The position numbers and the translations under genes are program-made. 64,000 bases of DNA from Riemerella columbina (lineage in GTDB: Bacteria; Bacteroidota; Bacteroidia; Flavobacteriales; Weeksellaceae): assembly GCF_030517065.1 (NCBI RefSeq), contig NZ_CP103950.1:1054001-1118000 (forward strand), given 5' to 3'. Within the stretch, counting starts at the first letter, position 1. The number at the start of each line of letters is the position of its first letter. The notes beneath the pieces were generated by a model that saw only the letters and a program-made list of their open reading frames with translations, had not been told where the DNA came from and ran no database searches. This document shows positions 1 to 9,344 of this stretch, piece by piece.

Positions 1-421
1 TTTTGTTCTTTTTTTCGGTGTAAATGTGGTAAGTTTCCTTTAAAAAATCACCCAATTCTAAGCGGTGGATGCTGGTTTCTTCCTCTACTTCTCTTATGGC
101 GGCATCTTCTATTTTTTCATTTTTTTCTAATTTTCCTTTGGGAAGGTCCCATTTACCCAATCGATAGATGAAAAGAAGTTCGTTATTGGGGTTGGCTACC
201 ACGCCACCTGCCGCTTCTACAATGGTAAACAAAGACTGAAACTCTTGCCAAATGCGATCTATGGCATCGCCGTAGAGATTGACGGAGGCAGTAGCGGGCT
301 GCTCTATCCACTCCAAAGCGGTTTGCAGGCTACTTTTTCCATTAAAAGCTATGTTATGTTCAGCAATTTCTGGCTGTTGACTGATGCTGAAACTTTTTTC
401 ATTGATAAAAACTTTATACAT
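1..421 (-). CDS. Nudix hydrolase, partial (C-terminus beyond window)
   Basis: The reading frame starts at an ATG at 421 and runs off the left edge; about 140 residues are visible. A Nudix box is present at about residues 103-125: G-x5-E (GKLEKNE), then AIREVEEETSI, with Ser in place of the usual Gly near the end of REUxEExGU. It is preceded by GKWDLPKGK, typical of the Nudix fold. Such enzymes hydrolyse nucleoside diphosphates linked to another group; the substrate cannot be told from sequence. The N-terminal ~75 residues are a lineage-specific extension seen in flavobacterial Nudix proteins. The gene is divergent from the SRPBCC gene at 456 with only 34 bp between the starts, so promoters probably overlap. 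Confidence 0.85.
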   Translation of the reverse strand, partial: MYKVFINEKSFSISQQPEIAEHNIAFNGKSSLQTALEWIEQPATASVNLYGDAIDRIWQEFQSLFTIVEAAGGVVANPNNELLFIYRLGKWDLPKGKLEKNEKIEDAAIREVEEETSIHRLELGDFLKETYHIYTEKKNK

Positions 422-455
422 TTGTACCGAATTAAATATTTAACAAAAATAAGAA

Positions 456-845
456 ATGAATTTAGAAGGACGAAAAATTATCGTGAATAAATCGGCAAAA
501 GAGCTTTCGGAAATGCTAAAACGCCCAGAAGATTATAAAGATTTGATGCCTGAGGGCTTGCAAAAATTTGAAACGGTAGCGGATGGCTTTAAATTTGGAC
601 TGAAAGGAATGCCTGAAATCGCCCTGAAAATAGACGAGGTTAAAGAAAATGAACGCGTGGTTCTAAAATCGGCGAGTTCCAGTTTAGACTTTGCTCTCAT
701 CGGGACGATGAACCCCATCAACGAGAACCAAACCGAGGTACAGCTTTTATTTGAAGGTCAATTTAATCCGTTTATTAAGATGATGGTGGAGAAGCCACTT
801 CAAAATTTTATCAATACCCTTACGGATAAAATAGAGCAACTTTAA
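456..845 (+). CDS. SRPBCC-fold protein (polyketide cyclase/START-like)
   Basis: A 129-residue protein with the length and pattern of a single SRPBCC (Bet v 1-like) domain: an N-terminal strand (GRKIIVNKSAKELSEML), a central antiparallel sheet and a long C-terminal helix (FIKMMVEKPLQNFINTLTDKI). These proteins have a hydrophobic cavity and bind or modify small lipophilic ligands; in flavobacteria this orthologue has no assigned role. It has no signal peptide, so it is probably cytoplasmic. It ends just before a bidirectional terminator shared with lptC. The family call is by overall pattern, not by catalytic residues. Confidence 0.7.
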   Translation: MNLEGRKIIVNKSAKELSEMLKRPEDYKDLMPEGLQKFETVADGFKFGLKGMPEIALKIDEVKENERVVLKSASSSLDFALIGTMNPINENQTEVQLLFEGQFNPFIKMMVEKPLQNFINTLTDKIEQL

Positions 846-859
846 AAAATACACGAACC

Positions 860-896
860 AAAAAGCGAGGCATATTCAAAATGACCTCGCTTTTTT
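860..896. terminator. Bidirectional intrinsic terminator
   Basis: Stem AAAAGCGAGG / CCTCGCTTTT with a 14-nt loop and T-runs in both directions. It lies between the convergent SRPBCC gene (stop 845) and lptC (stop 905). Confidence 0.85.
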
Positions 897-904
897 ATGT
901 GGTT

Positions 905-1498
905 TTATTTGCTCATTTCGGGAATAGCTTTCGTGTTGAAATTGCCAGAATTGTTGTAGAGCGTGTATTCGGAAAAATCATCTTTGGTGTTCATTCCGCC
1001 TGCGGCTACAAAGGTATTGCCCTCTTTATCCGTGATGAAAACCGTGTCTTGGGTATACATTTTCCGATTTTTTTTATCCCAATAGATGGACTGCATCACA
1101 AAAGTACGCCCTTCATTATTGATGACCTTCACATGGCCTTTGGCTTCGTAGAATTCTTTTTTCTCAATGATTTTAGCGTAATCTGCCCAAAGTTTGCCAG
1201 GAGTTTTAGGCTTTTTCTTATCGTAAAATTCAAGGTAGAGCCCTTTTCTGATCTCTACATAAGGCGTGTCTATAAACTCATATTCTTCTAAAAGTGGAGC
1301 TTTAAACCGAAGTTTAACTTGCCCAGAATCTCGTTGTATAATGGCGGCATTATGCACCACCCGCGAGGGGAAATTGGTGGGCTTGTTTTTGTTGTATTGT
1401 GCCAAATCTTCTTCGCAGGAGGTGGTTATAAAACATATAGCCACCGCCAGAGTGGTAGCTATATAAGATTTTATTTGAATCAATCGCTCGCTTTTCAT
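905..1498 (-). CDS. lptC: LPS export ABC transporter periplasmic protein LptC
   Basis: A 197-residue LptC: one N-terminal hydrophobic segment (about residues 10-26, SYIATTLAVAICFITTSC) followed by a beta-rich periplasmic domain. LptC joins the inner-membrane LptB2FG complex to the LptA bridge that carries lipopolysaccharide to the outer membrane. The segment ends in TTSC, so residue 28 could be a lipobox Cys, making it a predicted lipoprotein as in many Bacteroidota LptC proteins. Motifs such as LYLEFYDKKK and TFVAAGGMNTKDDFSEYTL fit the family. It follows the outer-membrane barrel gene by 12 bp and is probably co-transcribed with it. Confidence 0.85.
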   Translation of the reverse strand: MKSERLIQIKSYIATTLAVAICFITTSCEEDLAQYNKNKPTNFPSRVVHNAAIIQRDSGQVKLRFKAPLLEEYEFIDTPYVEIRKGLYLEFYDKKKPKTPGKLWADYAKIIEKKEFYEAKGHVKVINNEGRTFVMQSIYWDKKNRKMYTQDTVFITDKEGNTFVAAGGMNTKDDFSEYTLYNNSGNFNTKAIPEMSK

Positions 1499-1510
1499 AG
1501 CGTTTGGGGC

Positions 1511-2782
1511 TTAGTCATACTGGCGCTTGGTGAACCATTTATCAGCGAAGTTGAGCCCTATTTTAAAGTTAACAAATCTTTCAGAAATTAAACTATTTTT
1601 TAAACCTCCTCTATTGCCGATGTCTATGCCGACATCTATGCCGCTCATCTTCATAATACTTGAATTTTGGAACGGTAGGGTAGCGCCGAAAGTCAGTCCG
1701 TATTCGTTGATGTTGGTACCGTTAAGGTTCAAATGTCCCTTTTCATAGTAAGCGCCATAGCGGTAGATTACTCTTGAGAAGAAATTACGGAAGTTGTTGT
1801 AATTCGGTAAGTACCAGCCTCCTACGGCTATGCGGTAACTGTCATTAGAGGTAACAGGAATTCCTGTGAATTGAATATTGCCGCCTTTGGCATAATCAAA
1901 CTGTGTGGAAATGAACCATTTAGCGTCTTGACCGTAACCTATCCCCAAAGAGGCTTTTTGCGGAATTAAATTATTTTCCTGATAGTCCTCTGTAGCGATG
2001 ATGCTTTGGTTGGCTTTATCATTACCGATGTAATAATAGGTGCTATTGGTATAGGAAGTTTCCATTTTCCCAATTTTTCCAAAAGTATAAGTGGCGCCGG
2101 CGGTCAGTTTTCTATCTCTTGCGAGTTTTTTCTGGTAAGTAGAGCCCAAAGTGAAATTCCAACTTTTAACTTTTCGCGAAGTTTCAAAACCATTGATGAG
2201 TTCTGCATTGGAAAGTGCCAATTCCTCTATATCCGAAATTTTACCGAAGTAGAAATTGGTTCTTAAACCTAAGGCAAATTCTGGCGTAATTTGGTAACCA
2301 ATACCAGATTGAATGGTGTTTACCGTACCCTCGCCATAGAATGCATTGCCTTGTACTACGCCGTTGGCATCTTCTTTTTTGCTAATAATATTGTAGCGTT
2401 TAGAGCTGTACGGTTGGTAGGCAATCCCAAATTTTACTTTCTGAGATATAGGAAACGCCAATGAGATGTTAGATAAATAAGTAGAATGCTGAGTAACATC
2501 TAAATTCTGAATATCTGATTTTAGAAACTGATTTTCATTATTCACTTGAATTTTGAAGGAAGTCAGCTCTAAATTACCGTTAGCTGCAGGGTTGTTAAAG
2601 TTAAAACTATTATTAAAATCCCAAATATAAGCCGTAGAAATGCCTGCCATAGCGCTGGTTTCGGCGGTGTTGTCATATTTAAGATCTCCTAAGCCAAACG
2701 CTGCATAAGGTGAATTTCCGATGCTCTGTGCCGCCATATGACCTGCAAGAACAATCAGTGATGTATGGATGATTTTTTTCAT
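1511..2782 (-). CDS. Outer-membrane beta-barrel protein, FadL/OmpP1-like
   Basis: A 423-residue protein with a clear signal peptide (MKKIIHTSLIVLAGHMAAQ, cleavage after about residue 19), then alternating strands rich in aromatic residues and ending in FADKWFTKRQYD. Segments such as SIGNSPYAAFGLGDLKYDNTA and FGIAYQPYSSKRY resemble the flavobacterial FadL-type or PorP/SprF-like barrel proteins found upstream of lptC. It is probably an outer-membrane channel or lipid-related barrel, but the substrate is unknown. It is first gene of a two-gene unit with lptC. Confidence 0.7.
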   Translation of the reverse strand: MKKIIHTSLIVLAGHMAAQSIGNSPYAAFGLGDLKYDNTAETSAMAGISTAYIWDFNNSFNFNNPAANGNLELTSFKIQVNNENQFLKSDIQNLDVTQHSTYLSNISLAFPISQKVKFGIAYQPYSSKRYNIISKKEDANGVVQGNAFYGEGTVNTIQSGIGYQITPEFALGLRTNFYFGKISDIEELALSNAELINGFETSRKVKSWNFTLGSTYQKKLARDRKLTAGATYTFGKIGKMETSYTNSTYYYIGNDKANQSIIATEDYQENNLIPQKASLGIGYGQDAKWFISTQFDYAKGGNIQFTGIPVTSNDSYRIAVGGWYLPNYNNFRNFFSRVIYRYGAYYEKGHLNLNGTNINEYGLTFGATLPFQNSSIMKMSGIDVGIDIGNRGGLKNSLISERFVNFKIGLNFADKWFTKRQYD

Positions 2783-2888
2783 TCTTTATATTATCTAAAC
2801 CAAAACGCAAATATCTTAATTATAAATGAAATATTAAAATTTATCGGGCGTTAAAGTTTGTTAAGGTCTGATAATTCACCTTTGCACC

Positions 2889-2918
2889 TTGTCTAATTCT
2901 CGGATTTTAGTATCTTTG
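2889..2918 (+). promoter_or_regulatory. Promoter of holB; possible leaderless start
   Basis: TTG (2889-2891), 19 nt, then TATCTTTG (2911-2918), a full Bacteroidota promoter match. The ATG at 2923 is only 4 nt beyond the -7 box, so transcription would begin at or next to the start codon. Confidence 0.75.
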
Positions 2919-2922
2919 GGCT

Positions 2923-4041
2923 ATGAATTGGGATCAAGTTATCGGGCAAGAAAAAATCAAGCAATCGTTATTAGAAAGCATTGAAGACGGCAGAGTGAGC
3001 CACGCCCAACTTTTTGTAGGGGAGGAGGGCTATGGCACGCTGCCACTCGCTTTGGCTTACGCTACAGAGCTCCTCAAACGCGAAAATGAATCTGCCGCAG
3101 AAAAAGTGAACCATCTGAACCATTTAGATGTCCATTTTTCATTTCCAGTGTTTAAAGATGACAAACACAAAGCCCAGAGCCAAGGCTTTTTCAACCAATG
3201 GCGAGAGATGATGTTAGAAAATCCTTACAGCCAGTATCAAGATTGGGTTAATCGCCTGAATGCCGAAAATAAGCAATTGTATATCTCCGTTAATGAGATG
3301 ATGGCGAAAAGTGAAACCTTTAGTCTCAAGAGCTTTGAAGGCGGTACCAAGGTGCTCATCATTTGGAATGCAGACAAAATGCGCGAAGATGCCGCCAATA
3401 AATTCCTTAAATTCTTAGAAGAACCGCCAGAAAATACGGTGATTATCCTCACGGCAACTTCCACAGAAACCATGCTGCCCACCATTTTATCCCGCTGCCA
3501 GCTTACCCCAATTTATAGAATTAACGATGAGGATTTAGAAGCGGTATTATTAGACAAAATCTCTGATGAAAGCCACAGAAAATCCATACTCCACGAGGCG
3601 CAGGGCAACTATAACACCGCACTAAAACTGATGTCTACAGATGAGGTAGAAGCTACTTTTGAAACTTATTTTATCCAATGGGTGCGTTTGGCGTTTCAAG
3701 CGAAGAAAAAGCCAGAAGTGTTAAAGGAACTGATCAAATGGGCAAGGCATATTGCCGAGTGGAACCGCGAGCAACAGAAAAATTTTCTCAACTACGCGGC
3801 AGAGGTGTTTAGGTTGGCGCTATTGCAGAGTTATGGTATTTCTGATTTGGTGTATAAACAGTTGATAAACAATGGATTCAATTGGGAGGCGTTTTCTAAT
3901 TTTATCCACGGCGCTAATATTGAAGATATTTTGGAAGAAATTTCGGAGGCAGATTACCACCTAAGCCGAAATGCCAATTCTAAAATATTATGGACGGATA
4001 TGGGCATCAAGCTCACGCGCTATATCCATCGGCAACCTTAA
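2923..4041 (+). CDS. holB: DNA polymerase III subunit delta' (clamp-loader)
   Basis: A 372-residue AAA+ clamp-loader subunit of the replicative polymerase, which helps to load the beta sliding clamp. The N-terminus MNWDQVIGQEKIKQSLLESI matches the DnaX/HolB superfamily. The P-loop is degenerate (GEEGYGTL, no GKT), as expected of delta prime, which does not hydrolyse ATP. FLKFLEEPPENTVIIL and the sensor motif LSRCQL (SRC) are present. Flavobacterial delta prime proteins carry this form. It stands alone on the plus strand with its own promoter. Confidence 0.9.
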   Translation: MNWDQVIGQEKIKQSLLESIEDGRVSHAQLFVGEEGYGTLPLALAYATELLKRENESAAEKVNHLNHLDVHFSFPVFKDDKHKAQSQGFFNQWREMMLENPYSQYQDWVNRLNAENKQLYISVNEMMAKSETFSLKSFEGGTKVLIIWNADKMREDAANKFLKFLEEPPENTVIILTATSTETMLPTILSRCQLTPIYRINDEDLEAVLLDKISDESHRKSILHEAQGNYNTALKLMSTDEVEATFETYFIQWVRLAFQAKKKPEVLKELIKWARHIAEWNREQQKNFLNYAAEVFRLALLQSYGISDLVYKQLINNGFNWEAFSNFIHGANIEDILEEISEADYHLSRNANSKILWTDMGIKLTRYIHRQP

Positions 4042-4138
4042 GCCTATCGGAAAAAATGGAGATTTTAAGACTTGATTTTTGAACATTTATAAAATAACTG
4101 AATTATTTTTTGTATTTTCGCACTAAATTTTAATTGAT

Positions 4139-5524
4139 ATGAATTACGATATTATAGTGATAGGAAGTGGCCCTGGGGGCTATGTAACAGCCATTAGAGC
4201 GGCACAATTAGGGTTTAAAACCGCCATTATAGAAAAAGAAAATCTGGGAGGGATTTGTTTAAATTGGGGCTGTATTCCAACCAAAGCCTTGCTCAAATCA
4301 GCTCAGGTTTTTAAATATATCAACCACGCAGAAGATTTTGGATTAAACAAAGTAGAAGCCAGTTTTGAGTTTCCAAATGTGATCCAAAGAAGCCGTGGCG
4401 TAGCCAATAAAATGAGTAAAGGGATAGAGTTCCTAATGAAGAAAAACAAAATTGATGTAATCTTCGGAACTGCCAAAATTAAAAAAGGCAAAAAAGTGGC
4501 TGTGGAGAAAGATGGCAACACCACAGAATACAGCGCAGAGCATATTATTTTAGCCACGGGAGCACGCTCCAGAGAATTGCCGAATTTACCTCAAGACGGC
4601 AAAAAAGTGATTGGCTACAGACAAGCGCTATCGCTTCCTGAGCAACCTAAATCTATGATTGTGGTGGGCTCTGGCGCCATCGGCGTGGAGTTTGCGTATT
4701 TCTATGCCACTATGGGCACCAAGGTAACGATTGTAGAATTTATGCCGAACATCGTGCCAGTAGAAGATGAAGAGGTGTCTAAACATTTAGAAAAATCATT
4801 GAAAAAAGCGGGTATTGAGGTGATGACAAATGCTTCCGTGGAGTCTGTAGATACTTCGGGAGAAGGCGTGAAGGCAAAAGTGAAAACCGCAAAAGGCGAG
4901 GTTACTTTGGAGGCAGATATCGTGCTTTCAGCAGTGGGAATCAGCGCTAATATTGAGAATATCGGCTTAGAAGAAGTGGGCATTCAGACGGATAAAGGTC
5001 GCGTTTTGGTGAACGAGTGGTACCAAACTTCTGTACCTGGCTACTATGCCATCGGCGATTTAATCCCGACCCAAGCATTAGCCCATGTGGCATCTGCGGA
5101 GGGTATCACTTGCGTGGAAAAAATCAAAGGTATTCCTACTGAAACCATCAATTATGGCAACATCCCAGGTTGTACTTATTGTTCGCCAGAAATCGCTTCT
5201 GTAGGGCTAACCGAAAAGCAAGCCAAGGAAAAAGGTTATGAGATTAAAGTAGGGAAATTCCCATTCTCAGCCAGTGGTAAAGCCACAGCCAACGGCGATA
5301 CAGATGGTTTTGTTAAGGTGATTTTTGATGCCAAATACGGCGAGTGGTTAGGCTGTCATATGATAGGCAATGGCGTTACAGAAATGGTTGCCGAAGCTGT
5401 AGTGGCGAGAAAATTAGAAACCACAGGTCACGAGATTTTGAAATCAATACACCCGCACCCAACGCTTTCAGAAGCGATTATGGAAGCTGTAGCCGCAGCC
5501 TATGGCGAGGTGATTCATATTTAA
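4139..5524 (+). CDS. lpdA: Dihydrolipoyl dehydrogenase (copy 1)
   Basis: A 461-residue flavoprotein, the E3 component that reoxidises lipoyl groups of 2-oxoacid dehydrogenase or glycine-cleavage complexes using NAD+. Seen in order: FAD-binding GSGPGGYVTAIRAAQLG, redox disulfide in GGICLNWGCIPTKALL (CxxxxC), NAD-binding VVGSGAIGVEFA, and the C-terminal active-site HPHPTLSEA. The WGCIPTKAL variant distinguishes it from the second copy at 30.3 kb (VGCIPSKAL), so the two probably serve different complexes. It is monocistronic, with a strong terminator just downstream. No E1 or E2 genes are in the window. Confidence 0.93.
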   Translation: MNYDIIVIGSGPGGYVTAIRAAQLGFKTAIIEKENLGGICLNWGCIPTKALLKSAQVFKYINHAEDFGLNKVEASFEFPNVIQRSRGVANKMSKGIEFLMKKNKIDVIFGTAKIKKGKKVAVEKDGNTTEYSAEHIILATGARSRELPNLPQDGKKVIGYRQALSLPEQPKSMIVVGSGAIGVEFAYFYATMGTKVTIVEFMPNIVPVEDEEVSKHLEKSLKKAGIEVMTNASVESVDTSGEGVKAKVKTAKGEVTLEADIVLSAVGISANIENIGLEEVGIQTDKGRVLVNEWYQTSVPGYYAIGDLIPTQALAHVASAEGITCVEKIKGIPTETINYGNIPGCTYCSPEIASVGLTEKQAKEKGYEIKVGKFPFSASGKATANGDTDGFVKVIFDAKYGEWLGCHMIGNGVTEMVAEAVVARKLETTGHEILKSIHPHPTLSEAIMEAVAAAYGEVIHI

Positions 5525-5545
5525 AATTAACTTTTTAGAATATAG

Positions 5546-5584
5546 AAAACAGGAACTTTAAACGATGAGGTTCCTGTTTTTTTA
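5546..5584 (+). terminator. Intrinsic terminator of lpdA
   Basis: Stem AAACAGGAAC / GTTCCTGTTT with a 13-nt loop followed by a T-run, starting about 22 nt after the lpdA stop. Confidence 0.85.
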
Positions 5585-5703
5585 TTGATAATAGGCGATG
5601 TTTTTATCCTCCAATCTGTTGGGAAATGCGGTTAAAATTGTTTATTTTTGTAAGATGAGCGCTATGGAGTGCTGCCATTTCAATAAAAAATAAAACGACG
5701 ATA

Positions 5704-6702
5704 ATGTTGCTAAAAAATAGCCTTAAACAGATGTTTAAAAATAGGGAAGGGAACTATCCGTTTCAATACTTTATCCCTGTTTATCATAGCGTTTCAGATG
5801 AGCCGCTGCCGCATCTTAAGCACATTATCCGTTATAAGAATATAAAGGCGTTTGAGCAAGATTTAGAACAGATGCTCAAGCGTTTTAACTTTGTCGATTG
5901 GGATTTTTTCGTTCAAAATTACCAGCGTTCTCCTCAAGGGAGACCTTTAGCGCTGATGACTTTTGATGATGGTTTGGTGGAGTTTAAGGAGGTGGTAGCG
6001 CCTATTTTAGAGCGAAAAGGTATTTATGCGGTCAATTTTGTCAATCCCCAATTCATTGTGGAAAAGGAGATGATGTTCAGATATAAAGTCAGTTTAATTG
6101 TGGAGCATATCATTTCTCAACCGCAAGATTTTGAGCGTTATAGAGTAGAATGTTCTTCAATTTTAAACCTTCGGATGACTTCCTTAAAACAACTGATTAA
6201 GATTTTATTATCGTTAAAATATCAGCAAAAAAATGAGATTTCCGTAATTGCAGAACGCTTAGGTTTAGATCTGAAATCTTATATGAAACGCCAACCGATT
6301 TATATGGATTTGGAGGATTTAAAAAACTTATCACAGAGAGGTTTTGGCGTGGCGGCTCATAGTTGGTCGCACCCTTTGTATCGGGATTTGTCTTTAGAGG
6401 AACAACTGGAAACCACGCAGCGTTCCTTAGATTTTATCCGAGAACATCAGTTTTTAGATGCCGCTTTTGCTTTTCCATTCAGTGATGATGGCGTGTCGCT
6501 TGATTTTTTTAACCAAATTTTTGATGCCAATCCACGCTTAAAATTAACCTTTGGCATTTCTGGATTAAAGTTGGATGATTATCCTAAAAATCTGCATAGA
6601 ATCCCAATAGAATTGGGCTATTCAGCGCAGCAAGAACTTAATTTTGAAAGCCATTATTATCGGCTAAAATCCTATTTTAGTAAAAACCAATTGAAGCGAT
6701 AG
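5704..6702 (+). CDS. Polysaccharide deacetylase family protein (NodB fold)
   Basis: A 332-residue protein with the carbohydrate-esterase-4 signature TFDDG (LMTFDDGLVEF, about residues 80-90), whose Asp pair provides the catalytic base and a metal ligand, and a second His motif AAHSWSHPLYRDLS (about 219-232) that completes the metal site. These enzymes remove acetyl or other acyl groups from amino sugars in surface or cell-wall glycans. No signal peptide is visible, which suggests a cytoplasmic or membrane-associated role, for example on a precursor. The next gene starts 3 bp after its stop, so the pair is an operon. Confidence 0.8.
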   Translation: MLLKNSLKQMFKNREGNYPFQYFIPVYHSVSDEPLPHLKHIIRYKNIKAFEQDLEQMLKRFNFVDWDFFVQNYQRSPQGRPLALMTFDDGLVEFKEVVAPILERKGIYAVNFVNPQFIVEKEMMFRYKVSLIVEHIISQPQDFERYRVECSSILNLRMTSLKQLIKILLSLKYQQKNEISVIAERLGLDLKSYMKRQPIYMDLEDLKNLSQRGFGVAAHSWSHPLYRDLSLEEQLETTQRSLDFIREHQFLDAAFAFPFSDDGVSLDFFNQIFDANPRLKLTFGISGLKLDDYPKNLHRIPIELGYSAQQELNFESHYYRLKSYFSKNQLKR

Positions 6703-6705
6703 AAG

Positions 6706-7779
6706 ATGTTAGAATTAAAAATTTATAGAAAAAAAGAACTGGCAGATTTTGTGGCTTCGGAGGCGTTTGAGCGGTTGCCATTTTCACCGATTTCCTATCA
6801 TCGCGCTTGGTCGCACGCCCATAATCCTCGCGCTAAAGAGGACGATGTGGTGCTGATTGTGGTATATATTCAGCAACAATTGGCGGGATATTTGGGGATT
6901 TTGCCAGACGATTGGTGTGTAGATGGAAAAAACTACCATTTGGGCTGGCTAAGTACTATTTTAATCCATCCTGATTATAGAGGGAAGAAGATTGCACAAG
7001 CCTTATTATCAAAAGCTTGCGAGGTTTACCAAGGGCGTATTTTGATGACGGAATTCACACCAGAAGCTTTGAAATTATACTTGAAAAGTGGTCGTTTTTT
7101 ATTAGGACATCAGTTGCAAGGCTTTGCATTTTATTATTATTTCAATTTTGGATATTTTCTTAGGGAACATCAAAAAATCAAACGATTTTTTCCTTTAATT
7201 TCAATTGTAGACCGAGGGGTTAATGCGGTTTTAAAAGGTGTTTATAGCCTTTTTAAAAAGAAAGTCAATTACCGAGTTTCGTTGGATATAGATGAGGAAA
7301 TCGCTCCTTTTTTAGAAGGAGTGAGTGGTAGTGATTTTCGTAAAAAATACGAGGATTTTGAATGGATTATACAATATCCGTGGATTCTTAAAGGGACTAA
7401 AAAAGAGATGGATTCTCGCTATTTTTTCTCCGATTATGATGTGACTTTTAAAACTTTCTTTCTAAAAATATACGATAAAAACCAGCTCAAAACAGTGATT
7501 TTATTCACAGAACGAAATCGTATTTTGAAGCTACAATATATCTTTGGCGAAGTGGATGCTATGGTGACAGAAGCCGTGTATCAGTATATGATAGCGCACC
7601 AAATTTCTAACATCATCAGTTTTGATGAACGCATCAATGCTGTTCTTAAAACCAAGTTTCACCTTTATAAAAAAGTACGAACCAGAGATTTTTTAATCCA
7701 TAAAGAATTTGCTGAGCTTTTGCCTCAAAATGTCAAATGGACTATTTCGGGCGGCGATGCTGATTGTGTCTTTACTTAA
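6706..7779 (+). CDS. GNAT family N-acetyltransferase
   Basis: A 357-residue protein whose first ~150 residues form a GNAT domain: LSTILIHPDYRGKKIAQALL carries the acetyl-CoA pyrophosphate-binding motif (R-G-x-x-I-A). The C-terminal ~200 residues match no domain I recognise and may hold substrate specificity. The 3-bp spacing from the NodB-type deacetylase suggests the two act on the same glycan, possibly deacetylation and re-acylation of a sugar precursor; that is an inference. Confidence 0.75.
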   Translation: MLELKIYRKKELADFVASEAFERLPFSPISYHRAWSHAHNPRAKEDDVVLIVVYIQQQLAGYLGILPDDWCVDGKNYHLGWLSTILIHPDYRGKKIAQALLSKACEVYQGRILMTEFTPEALKLYLKSGRFLLGHQLQGFAFYYYFNFGYFLREHQKIKRFFPLISIVDRGVNAVLKGVYSLFKKKVNYRVSLDIDEEIAPFLEGVSGSDFRKKYEDFEWIIQYPWILKGTKKEMDSRYFFSDYDVTFKTFFLKIYDKNQLKTVILFTERNRILKLQYIFGEVDAMVTEAVYQYMIAHQISNIISFDERINAVLKTKFHLYKKVRTRDFLIHKEFAELLPQNVKWTISGGDADCVFT

Positions 7780-7801
7780 TTGCTAAATCGGTAAAAATAA
7801 T

Positions 7802-7830
7802 AAGGATTTCCTAATCAATAGAAAATCCTT
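7802..7830 (+). terminator. Weak hairpin after the GNAT gene
   Basis: Stem AAGGATTT / AAATCCTT with a 13-nt loop but only a short T-run; about 22 nt after the stop and before the convergent serine deaminase. Confidence 0.4.
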
Positions 7831-7877
7831 GTTTGATGAAAAATGGTTTAAATACTCAAAAAATGAAAGTCTAAATT

Positions 7878-9299
7878 TTAGCACTCTGCCACATTAACGG
7901 CGATGGCTAAGCCTCCTTCGGAGGTTTCTTTGTATTTGGAGTTCATATCTTGAGCGGTTTCCCACATCGATTTAATCACATCATCTAAACTCACGCGCGC
8001 ATTCTCAGGGTTGCTTTCCAGAGCGAGTTGCGCCGCTGTGATAGCTTTCATTGCACCCATAGAATTTCGTTCAATACAAGGGATTTGCACCAAACCTTTA
8101 ATAGGATCACAAGTGAGTCCAAGGTGGTGTTCCATCGCGATTTCCGCTGCCATAAGGACTTGCGCAGGGGTGCCTCCAGAAATTTCGGTTAGGCCTGCCG
8201 CCGCCATAGCTGAAGATACGCCGATTTCCGCCTGACAACCTCCTGCCGCTGCAGAAATGGTGGCATTCTTTTTAAACAAAGTACCGATTTCGCCCGCCAC
8301 CAACAAAAAACGAACAATATCATCAGGCGTGTTGAACTCCGTAAAAGTCTGAGCATACATCAACACGGCAGGAATTACACCGCTGGCACCATTGGTAGGC
8401 GCTGTGATAATCCGCCCAAAGCTGGCATTTTCCTCATTCACTGCTAAGGCAAAACAAGAAATCCATTTGGTGATATTGTTGAAGTTCTTTTCTGAATTTT
8501 TTACTAAATTAAACCATTCATTGATATTATGATAATGTTGATCTTCGCCTAAAAGTTTACGGTTAAGTGCTGCAGCACGGCGGCTCACTTTCAATCCTCC
8601 AGGGAGAATTCCTTCTTTATTAACGCCTTTGTAGATACATTCTTTAATTTGTTGCCAAATGTAGAGTGCTTCGGCTTCGGTTTCTTCTGGGGTGCGCCAT
8701 GCTTCTTCGTTAATTTTAACTAAATCAGAAATGCGCTGTAAACCAAGTTTTTGTGTATAGTAGATAATGTCTTTACCTTTATGACAAGGGTAAAGCGTAC
8801 GGATGCAAGTTTGCTCTAAAGTATTGTCCTCTTGGGTCGCCACAAAACCGCCTCCCACGGAATAGTAATCTTGCGAAATGATTTCTCCATCGTTAAATAC
8901 AGCTTTGAAAATCATACCATTAGGGTGGAAATCTAAACTTTCTGCCATATTCAGCACCAAATGATGCCCATAGATAAATGGAATCTCCTTTTCGTCGCCC
9001 AAAAGTAGGGTTTGGCTTGATTTAATGTGCTCTATTTTCTCATCAATTTTGGTGGTATCTATGGTTTTAAAATTTTCTCCTGCCAGCCCCAGCATCCCCG
9101 CGATGTCCGTACCGTGCCCGATACCTGTCTTCGCCAAAGAGCCAAAAAATTCTACAAAAACTTCTTTCACTTCGGTGATGGAGCGCTGTCTTCTGATGAG
9201 GTTTAAAAATAATTCTGCAGCATTCCAAGGGCCCATAGTGTGAGAACTGGACGGACCGATGCCGACTTTTATGATTTCAAAAACGCTGATGGATTGCAT
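7878..9299 (-). CDS. sdaA: L-serine ammonia-lyase (iron-sulfur, single chain)
   Basis: A 473-residue single-polypeptide L-serine deaminase that converts L-serine to pyruvate and ammonia in the cytoplasm. The N-terminal ACT-like beta domain starts [20 protein letters not shown], with the SSSHTMGP substrate motif. The C-terminal alpha domain carries the 4Fe-4S cluster cysteines in [30 protein letters not shown] and the tail VNVAEC. Length fits the fused alpha-beta type. It has its own promoter and is transcribed alone. Confidence 0.93.
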   Translation of the reverse strand: MQSISVFEIIKVGIGPSSSHTMGPWNAAELFLNLIRRQRSITEVKEVFVEFFGSLAKTGIGHGTDIAGMLGLAGENFKTIDTTKIDEKIEHIKSSQTLLLGDEKEIPFIYGHHLVLNMAESLDFHPNGMIFKAVFNDGEIISQDYYSVGGGFVATQEDNTLEQTCIRTLYPCHKGKDIIYYTQKLGLQRISDLVKINEEAWRTPEETEAEALYIWQQIKECIYKGVNKEGILPGGLKVSRRAAALNRKLLGEDQHYHNINEWFNLVKNSEKNFNNITKWISCFALAVNEENASFGRIITAPTNGASGVIPAVLMYAQTFTEFNTPDDIVRFLLVAGEIGTLFKKNATISAAAGGCQAEIGVSSAMAAAGLTEISGGTPAQVLMAAEIAMEHHLGLTCDPIKGLVQIPCIERNSMGAMKAITAAQLALESNPENARVSLDDVIKSMWETAQDMNSKYKETSEGGLAIAVNVAEC

Positions 9300-9321
9300 T
9301 TCAAGGTGTTTTTATTAAAAG

Positions 9322-9329
9322 CAAATATA
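9322..9329 (-). promoter_or_regulatory. -7 promoter box of sdaA
   Basis: TATATTTG on the minus strand (consensus TAnnTTTG), 22 nt upstream of the sdaA start at 9299. Confidence 0.6.
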
Positions 9330-9344
9330 AATAATCTCGCGGAC

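Noticed and set aside
245-490. Plus-strand open frame of 81 codons over the Nudix gene
   Set aside because: It is antisense to the Nudix coding frame and overlaps the SRPBCC start; no recognisable protein.
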